Below are positions 57,401 through 64,000 of a DNA stretch of 64,000 nucleotides, piece by piece. Where the stretch lies: positions 124,001 to 188,000 of the forward strand of contig NBAY01000003.1 in the NCBI GenBank assembly GCA_002794775.1. The letters are read 5' to 3'. Source of the stretch: Porodaedalea pini (lineage: Eukaryota; Basidiomycota; Agaricomycetes; Hymenochaetales; Hymenochaetaceae). The notes below the pieces were generated by a model. It saw nothing but the letters and a program-made list of their open reading frames with translations, ran no database searches and was not told the origin of the DNA. The stretch's first letter is position 1, and each line of letters opens with the position of its first letter. A program made the translations under genes and the position numbers.

Positions 57401-58489
57401 CAGCCCGTGACGCTGAAGTCCTTAACGTGATGGCCACAATAACGTCTCGTCTAGGAGTAAGCCTTTCATGCACATGTCTTCCTTATATACCCGTTAACTA
57501 TGTTGTCGGTTTCCTTTCTTTAGCCTCTGCTCACGCCCCAGATCCCTCCAGTCTTGGACGCGGTCTTTGAGCCGACTTTGAGTATGATCAATCAAGACTT
57601 CTCCGAATTCCCTGAACACCGTGTTGGATTCTTCAAGCTCTTACGAGCTATCAACCTTAACTGTTTCCCAGGTTTGTTGCTCCTTCCGCTTTGACTTACG
57701 AAATCATTTGATACCTTCTATATTTCTGTTCAGCATTGCTCGGATTGCCTCCTCCCACGTTCAAGATGTTCATGGACAGTATTATTTGGGCTATCAAGCA
57801 TACTATGCGGGATATTGCTGACATGGGCTTAAACCGTATGCTCATATATTAGTTTTGTTCGCGCTCGAATTCTGACGTGTTGGCTTACAGTGTGTCTCGA
57901 AGTCGTAAACAACTTTGCGGCGGCGGAGCAACCCGTTTCAAATGCTTTTTTCCAGCAATTTTTCCTGAGTATTACGCAGGATATTTTCTATGTCCTGACC
58001 GATGCCGATCACAAGAGCGGGTTCAAGTTACAGAGCGTGCTGCTTGCGCGTATGTTCCAGCTCGTGGAGACAAACCAAGTTCAGGCGCCCTTGTTCGACC
58101 ATCAACCGTGCCGGATCCGAATGTCTCCAATTCTCTCTTCCTGCGCGAGTATTGCACCAACTTGCTTAAGTCGGCATTCCCTCATATGCAAATGTAGGTT
58201 ACGCCTTCCTTTCCTTGGCCCTTTCACTCAATGATTGTCGAGCAGGGTCCAAGTTCAGGCGTTTGTTGTCAGTCTAGGCGAGCACCATAGCGACATCAAC
58301 CGCTTCAAGCTCTCTCTGCGCGACTTCCTTATCCAGCTCAAGGAGTTCTCCGGAGACAATGCCGAGTTGTTCCTCGAAGAGAAGGAATCAGAGGCGCAGC
58401 GGAGGGCAGAAGAAGAGCGCAACGTGGCGATGCGCATTCCTGGCATGCTGAAGCCATCGCAAATCGAAGACAAGGACGAGGACATCTAG
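54413..58489 (+). CDS. CRM1: Exportin-1 / CRM1 nuclear export receptor
   Basis: CRM1 (XPO1) carries leucine-rich NES cargo out of the nucleus with Ran-GTP. The first coding exon is just ATGGAT (54413-54418). An 85-bp intron (54419-54503) joins it to [19 protein letters not shown], giving the conserved start MDTLLDFS. Further exons give the importin-beta N-terminal domain ([17 protein letters not shown]) and CRM1 blocks such as [53 protein letters not shown] and [16 protein letters not shown]. The NES groove reads [20 protein letters not shown], with the Cys that aligns with the leptomycin-B-reactive Cys528 of human CRM1, so the protein should be sensitive. The C-terminus ends [18 protein letters not shown] with TAG at 58487-58489. 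No frame break was seen in the exons I checked. Confidence 0.96.
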
Positions 58490-60241
58490 TACACGGATGC
58501 ACCACGCACTTGCTTTCTGTCCTCTCCTGCTGACACAACGTCTTATACTATAACTACTAGGACACTGTGTAGACACGTCTTGCATTTCCACTTTACCTCA
58601 ATGCCACCTTTCCGCCAACGCCCAAATTTTCAGCAGTCTGTTTTGTTGATATTGTTCATTTGCTATCGAGCTTTCGTCCTTAGCTCTCTCTTCGAAATGT
58701 AAAGTAGAAAAATACTTGTAACTTTTTATTTTTCTGTCTAACGGAACGCAGGAGCACGGTTGGACCAGCAATTGAATACTTTGAAATCAGTCATCAAGCC
58801 GCACATGCTATTAGTATTATGAAAGTCGAACTCCGCGTCTTAAGGGTATGCAGAGACGAGGGCATTAATATTACCTCCGAGTCTATTCCTCTAAACTTAT
58901 GCGTAAACTTTTGAGCATAGGAGAGTTATTACACGGTGTGATAATTAATATGTATTTCAAAGAATTCATGCCGCGCTCAAATTTAAATGCTATCACCGAG
59001 ACTTCCTTTGTCAACGGACTCTTCATGTGGTGTGGTATCTCGCGGACGGTAAAACCGGGCGTCTCCAGATCTCCAATAGAAACTTGATGCCTCTCGTATA
59101 AACCAAGTAGCTTCCCTACCCAAGTTCTTCATCCTCGCCACTTTATCTGATCCAAGAAGACAATCTGCAATTCCACGAAGAGCGTGTAGGCGCCGAAGGA
59201 AGGGCAAGGCACCACCATAGCACGCCTCGGCGCTCGTAACATCACCCGACATAATAAAAGCATCTCCTAAAATCTACATTCACGTAACCGCTCCTTCGGC
59301 ACTGTTCAAAGAAAACCCTGGGTGTAATTGCCGTTTCACCCAGGACACTACATCAAAAAGCAAGGTGAAATGGGATTTCACAAGAAAAAATCACTGCCAC
59401 ATTTGTACAAGTAGCTTCGAATTCAAGGCTTCCGGTTTCGCTTACTTTTATGATTTAATACCCACATTCAAGGTCTTACAGGGAGTGAGCGCTTATGCCT
59501 CTTACCACTGAACTACCACTGCCCATACAATTATGCACGGCATGAAGCACCCCATAAGTTTTGAGCTGTATGGTCAGATACGTCGCTCGGAGGAGCTGAG
59601 CAAGTGTGATCTTGCCGACTTGAGATTCCAGAAACTTAAATCGGAACCCTTCGGGTACGGCGCTTCAACAGACAAGCTGATGTCTTGAGAATTCTCCTTG
59701 ATATGGCATTTGGCATTCGTACTGTCCGCAGCAGCAAGAAGGTCCGGGGTAGAATGGGAAAACCCGGAAAAGATATGAATGTGAACGGAGAGGTCAGTCC
59801 TCGACTGGGAAAACCCTCACGAGCCGCCATACAGCTGGTACTGCACACCGAGGCCGTCTGCACGGTACCGACTCTGCACGAGGGGCTCCCTCGCTATTTC
59901 GGAAGAATTCCGGAAGAAGAAATGGTGTGTGAGTGAGACCACTGGGGAAGCTACAAACCCACGAAGGTGGTCTTTGAAAAATGGAGGGAGAAAGACACGT
60001 TCCGGATGGGCAAAAGACGAGAGAAGGAAGTTCTTGACGCAAAACGCCAGTAATCAAAGCCGCGGAGAAGAGCGCCCCGGTGAATGTGTAAATACACGGA
60101 CTTATTCGATTGCGTCAAATCGATATCACCGAGTCCCAGACGTTCCGTTTTGGGTCGCTCTACGCCGAGTATCAATGATATTGGTGTACCAAGTACAACA
60201 GGAGATCTCAAACGACAACCAATTCCTTTTTCGATAGACTT
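58490..60241. other. 1.75-kb spacer between CRM1 and MOG1 with no recognised gene
   Basis: The region contains only short overlapping frames without family signatures, splice context or a promoter-like layout. A box-A-like string on the minus strand (GGTAGTTCAGTGGTAAGAGG, 59496-59515) hints at a tRNA but has no matching acceptor stem or convincing box B. The rest is unexplained host DNA, possibly decayed. Confidence 0.5.
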
Positions 60242-60880
60242 TCAAGCAAATAGGTCAAAATCGACGACCTTCAATGACTGGGCGGCTACTAGAAAAGCAT
60301 CCTTTGCCCTATTGAAGTCTGCTTCTCCGAGACCGTTGCCTGTCTCCTTTGCGATGGGGAGGTTTGCGCTCAGAAGAAGGTCGACGTCCTTGCTTGCAAT
60401 TCTATAAACGGCAAGCAGAATGCGCACATCATCGGGAGTCTGCCGATTGAACTTCGCGACTTGTTGTGACCCATCGAGGAGAATCGGAGACGGGGTTTCG
60501 ACGGTGGAAGAAGTATCCTCCGGCACAACTATGCTCAGCACCGAGCTGGACACTGCTTCATTGTCATGAGCCAGTGAGTCGAAGTGGAATCTTGGAACTG
60601 TCAATGTGCGATCATCTGGAAAATCAAGCTGAGAGACTTAACTTGGCTGCATCCTTCGGATCACTAGGTTCGACCCTTTGCAGGATCTCAATAATGTAGC
60701 TTACATCAGAGGATGGAGAGAAGAAGACCTCTTGAGTGTCAGGTACTTGTCTCACAGTTCTTCAGACGGTTCAGTGGGCGTTATAAAGTTGACTGCGAGA
60801 GAAACGCACGATGCATCAATGAAGCTGGTGGGCAGCTCTATAGTGATAGCACCCCCAAACAATTCTCTAGGGGTCGACAT
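60242..60880 (-). CDS. MOG1: MOG1-like Ran-binding nuclear transport factor
   Basis: Mog1 binds Ran and promotes nucleotide release, supporting nuclear protein import. I chose the ATG at 60878-60880, giving MSTPRELFGGAITIELPTSF, the standard Mog1 start (the N-terminal LFGGAI motif is diagnostic). An intron joins it to DLRQVPDTQEVFLSPSSD and YIIEILQRVEPSDPKDAAK. After a further intron the last exon encodes FHFDSLAHDNEAVSSSVLSI and VRILLAVYRIASKDVDLLLS, ending KVVDFDLFA with TGA at 60242-60244. The second exon's FLSPSSDVSYIIEIL matches the Ran-contact region of the family. It is head-to-head with NDC80 and next to CRM1, another Ran-dependent factor. Confidence 0.9.
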
Positions 60881-61059
60881 CACTAGAGCGAGGTACGTAG
60901 GTGTAGAAATGATCTGAGCGATAGGATGATCTGGAAGCACACTGGTAAAGAATTCAGAAAACGCGTCTCGTCACGCGTCTCGTTGTTGCTTCAAAAGAGA
61001 AATTCTCACGGTCACTCAGCGTGCTTCAACCACGACGCGTGAACATAACTCTCGCCGCC
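60881..61059. promoter_or_regulatory. Bidirectional promoter MOG1 / NDC80 with three ACGCGT boxes
   Basis: 179 bp separate the divergent starts. ACGCGT occurs at 60961-60966, 60973-60978 and 61035-61040, three exact copies within 80 bp. Across the whole window the hexamer appears roughly once per 4 kb by my scan, so this is a marked cluster. In yeasts it is the MluI cell-cycle box bound by MBF. That fits NDC80, but the regulatory role here is an inference. Confidence 0.6.
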
Positions 61060-63435
61060 ATGGAATCCATGCGCCGAGGAACAATGCGCCCAAGCATCGA
61101 CCCATACGGAAACAGGCCTGGTGTTTCTGGAATACCTGCGCCCTTTACAGCTAAGAAACCGACGCCTGCGGCACGACTACGCCAGTCATTCGCTGGTCCA
61201 CAGCAGTTCCTTGGTGCCCCGCGAAATTCGATCTACCCATCTCAGAGCTTGAATGCCCCGTCGAGTGCTTCGAAGCCGGGGTCAGCGGCATTTGGCCGAA
61301 CGCCGATGCGCAAGTGAGGCCGACTATCCGTCAGAGAACTGTGCACTCGTATCCACATTGACTGTTTTTTGCTCCTGTAGTAGCGTGCGCGGTGGCCAGC
61401 AGTGGACCGGCGGACGCCAGTCGATGCTACCCCCGACCCCTGCACCCAGTCATTCTCAAAAGGATCCAAGGAACATTCGTGACAAGGGTTATCAGCAGAC
61501 TCTGAGGAACACCATCTTCGCGTGGCTGCAGGAAAGCCAGTTCCAGGGCACAATTTCGCGTCAAACGCTTCTTTCACCGACTGCAAAGGACTTTCGTGGA
61601 ATTTTTGAACATCTCATCGGCCTCCTGGATCCGACTTACACGTTTGGGGAGAAAGGGAAGAGGTTTGAGGATGAGGTTGTGCCCATCTTGAAGGCACATC
61701 ATTATCCGTTCGCCGACAACATCGATAAGAAATGGCTTGCCGCTCCGGCTAGCATGCACTCGTGGCCATCGCTGTTAGCTATGCTTCATTGGCTCACGGA
61801 GTTGTCTAAGGTGCGTAACATTCATCTAGTTTCTTTTGGAAACGCTCTAATCGTCATGCTGGGAAGTAGGCCAGATACGCTTACTTGGACAGTACTGAAC
61901 CTACTCTACAAGACATAGAGCAGGTGCCAGACAACTTTGACGATGAAAATCACCATGCAGCGCTAGCTTTCAACTATTACAGCGATGCATATGGAGGTTT
62001 CTTGTCAGGGGCTGACGACTTCAGTGAACAAGACCAATATCTTGAAAACCGCTATGGTGAGCCACCTCAATTTGATAGATATCCCGCATCTTACGTCCCT
62101 CTAGCTCGTAAGAATGAGAGCGTTTTGTCCGAGCTAGACGCGCTGAAGGGCGAATTCCAGGCACTATCCCAGGAGGACCAAAACCTGACAGAAAAGCCGG
62201 TATGTCTTTCTTTCCCACTCTTTCATCCATTAATGCTGACTGTATCGCCGAAGGCGCCTATAGTTGACGTAGAACTTCAAAATGCATCCATGAAAAAGGA
62301 TAAGAAGAAGTTCGAAGAATATTTGGCGCACTGTGAAAATCGCAAAAGGCGCGTCCTCGACGCTATCAGTAAAGAAGAGAACGAGATTGCCATTGAAAGT
62401 AAGTCCTGAACAGACTTTCTGCCGTTTATCAGGTGGAGTCTTATTTTGGGTGAACAAAAGCTACGAGCTTGCAAAGGTTGAGAGAAGAGCAGGAGCGCCT
62501 CGCGGTTGTCGTCAGAGAACAAAACCTCACCCCGGAGGAAGTTGCCCACATGAACTCTGAGCAGGAGACTCTGTCACGAGCGCTCGAGGAGTTACGGAGG
62601 AAGAACGCGGAGACCAGCAACAACATGCGCTCACTAGAAGTAGCGTTGGCGAAGCGAAGCGAGAATGTGGAGCAGGCGGTCGACGAGTACACGGACTTCC
62701 TTGACCGACTAGGTCTCTTCCCGACTGCTCCACCTCCATTACCGCCGACAGACCTTCGTCTCGAGATTAACTTTGCATCATCAAATCCAAAGGAACTCGT
62801 ACGGCGCAGCATGAATGGCAAAGGAGCAGATCTGAAGAATGATATCAAACCTGCCCTGGACGCTATTGCTGAACATTTGAGGCAAGAGCATCAACGGCTG
62901 GAGAATGAGGTCATCACTGTCGAGCAAGAGCTTGATGAGGTGGGCGTCGAGACTGACAAGGTTGAAGAGGATATCTTCGAAACCGAACGGAAAACGGGGA
63001 CTATCCAGGACGAAGCTGAAGCTACTCGTGTGGTAGGCATCTTTTCTTTCTTATCACCTTTTCACCTCCTAACTGAAGGACTACCCATAGGCGACTCAAC
63101 AAGAAGCGATGGTGAGCAACGGCGAAGCCGTGCGTCTGCAAAAGGAACTTGCCCATGCACGAACGGTCGCTCTGGCGAATGGTGTTGGAGTGAAATCTCG
63201 GTTGCAAGCATTGCAGATCGCGTACGTGTACTGAATTGTATAAAACTCACGCAGGCTGATTCCTTCTTGTCGCCTACTTACTTTCGTTAGTTACCAGGAG
63301 CAGATCGAGCGCGTGGACAGGCTTAAAGAAGAGACCGTGCGGATGATCTTGAAAAACAGTAACGATATGGCTGCATTTCAGGAGGAGGTTTCGGGGCACC
63401 TCAACAATCTTCGACAGTTTGCGGAGGAAGATTGA
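61060..63435 (+). CDS. NDC80: NDC80/HEC1 outer-kinetochore microtubule-binding subunit
   Basis: Ndc80 couples kinetochores to spindle microtubules as part of the four-subunit Ndc80 complex. The ATG at 61060 begins MESMRRGTMRPSIDPYG, the basic, disordered N-terminal tail targeted by Aurora B in other species. After an intron the calponin-homology domain appears: DPRNIRDKGYQQTLRNTIFA, SPTAKDFRGIFEHLIGLLDP, EKGKRFEDEVVPILKAHHYP and SWPSLLAMLHWLTEL. Long coiled-coil exons follow (LRRKNAETSNNMRSLEVALA, ENEVITVEQELDEVGVETDK). The last exon has YQEQIERVDRLKEETVRMIL and ends LNNLRQFAEED with TGA at 63433-63435. Family assignment is certain from the CH domain and order of blocks. Confidence 0.95.
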
Positions 63436-64000
63436 TACCATGCAATTGGATACCGAGATTCTCTTCTGTTCCTCTTTGGTTCCGTGTGTGCAACTCTTTT
63501 CTTAGCATCTGTACTGTGTATACATATGACACTTGAGCACACCTTTTGCACTCATCAATATCTTTGTATGTTATTCTTATTTGTACTATCTGGTCTAGTA
63601 ATGCTGGCTTGTCAAGAACGGGTATGCATCCTGAGAGGGCGTAACAAAAAAAAAGTCTGGAATCTGGTGAGAATTCGAAAGTCCGGCAGACCTCGCGAAT
63701 TCCAGTTGGGCGGAAAGTCCGAGGCCCATGCGCGACGCGAGCTACCCGGCAGTGATAAGTGAACCAGTACCAAGGCATTCTTTCCGCAACCGAGGGTCGA
63801 GTCCCGATTCAAGATCCACTTGGTTCGGTAAAGCTGCCTTTGACACGTCCGCTTTGGGAAGTTACACGGCTTATACCCGTCCTTGTGCTCTCACTACCAT
63901 GAACTGTCCAAAATGCTCCGATTCAGCCAACTTGTACTAGTTTCTTGACAATTTCATCGAGTGCACAACAGGAATCAGTAACAGACCTGCACGTATGGTT
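63436..64000. other. Region downstream of NDC80, no gene recognised
   Basis: 565 bp up to the window edge: the NDC80 3' UTR and then sequence with only short frames on both strands. A GGTCGAGTCCC string near 63805-63815 resembles a tRNA box B, but I see no partner box A or cloverleaf. The next gene may start beyond the window. Confidence 0.45.

Noticed and set aside
59461..59530. Possible tRNA on the minus strand (box-A-like GGTAGTTCAGTGGTAAGAGG)
   Set aside because: The D-arm-like string is there, but I could not pair an acceptor stem and the candidate box B (CCTTGAATG) is poor. Run tRNAscan-SE before accepting.
59636..60057. Overlapping frames on both strands in the CRM1-MOG1 spacer
   Set aside because: No recognisable domain, no consistent splice sites, and similar length on both strands, as expected by chance in GC-balanced DNA.
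63790..63825. Box-B-like GGTCGAGTCCC near the right edge
   Set aside because: No box A at the right distance and no cloverleaf. Probably chance.

Overview
The window comes from a filamentous basidiomycete, most likely an agaricomycete. The genes are dense and intron-rich, with introns of about 45-110 bp (GT...AG, CTNAN-type branch sites), and many start codons face each other across promoters of only 145-225 bp. Two transposable-element types typical of fungi are present: a chromodomain Ty3/gypsy element and a Tad-like LINE. A short reading frame shows the layout of a homobasidiomycete lipopeptide mating-pheromone precursor. There is no rRNA gene, no convincing tRNA gene and no CRISPR array.

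Layout. 1-2760 (-): TRS120/TRAPPC9, whose 3' end lies outside the window. 2918-15718: a LINE with 12-bp target duplications, itself interrupted by a complete-length gypsy chromovirus (6701-13190, 622-bp LTRs, 5-bp target duplication). 15775-24072 (+): a very large multi-exon gene with C1-type zinc fingers. 24180-24559 (-): DPM2. 24705-26618 (+): a DUF4211 protein. 26773-28166 (-): an unrecognised protein. 28573-32614 (-): SFI1. 32971-35786 (-): a CCCH/GW-rich coiled-coil protein. 36318-37830 (-): RMD5/GID2. 38003-39619 (+): NSA1/WDR74. 39773-41344 (-): a pirin. 41639-43053 (-): an enoyl-CoA hydratase/isomerase. 43511-46159 (-): an armadillo protein like RAP1GDS1. 46299-52686: a second copy of the same LINE. 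53568-53708 (+): the pheromone-precursor-like gene. 54413-58489 (+): CRM1 (exportin-1). 60242-60880 (-): MOG1. 61060-63435 (+): NDC80.

Functional themes. Most host genes are conserved housekeeping genes: vesicle tethering, dolichol-phosphate mannose synthesis, ribosome assembly, the GID ubiquitin ligase, Ran-dependent nuclear transport (CRM1 and MOG1) and mitosis (SFI1 at the spindle pole, NDC80 at the kinetochore). The mobile DNA sits only between genes. Both LINEs lie about 140-170 bp upstream of a minus-strand start codon, and the first has split a ~225-bp bidirectional promoter. All eleven premature in-frame stops I found in the three elements are TGA, and several align with an Arg CGN codon in the sister copy, as expected from decay of methylated CpG.

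The most interesting items are the tiny pheromone-precursor-like gene next to CRM1, the TGA-only decay, the GW/WG-rich CCCH protein, and the cluster of ACGCGT boxes between MOG1 and NDC80. Exon boundaries were placed by eye from splice motifs and frame continuity. They are firm where positions are given and approximate elsewhere.
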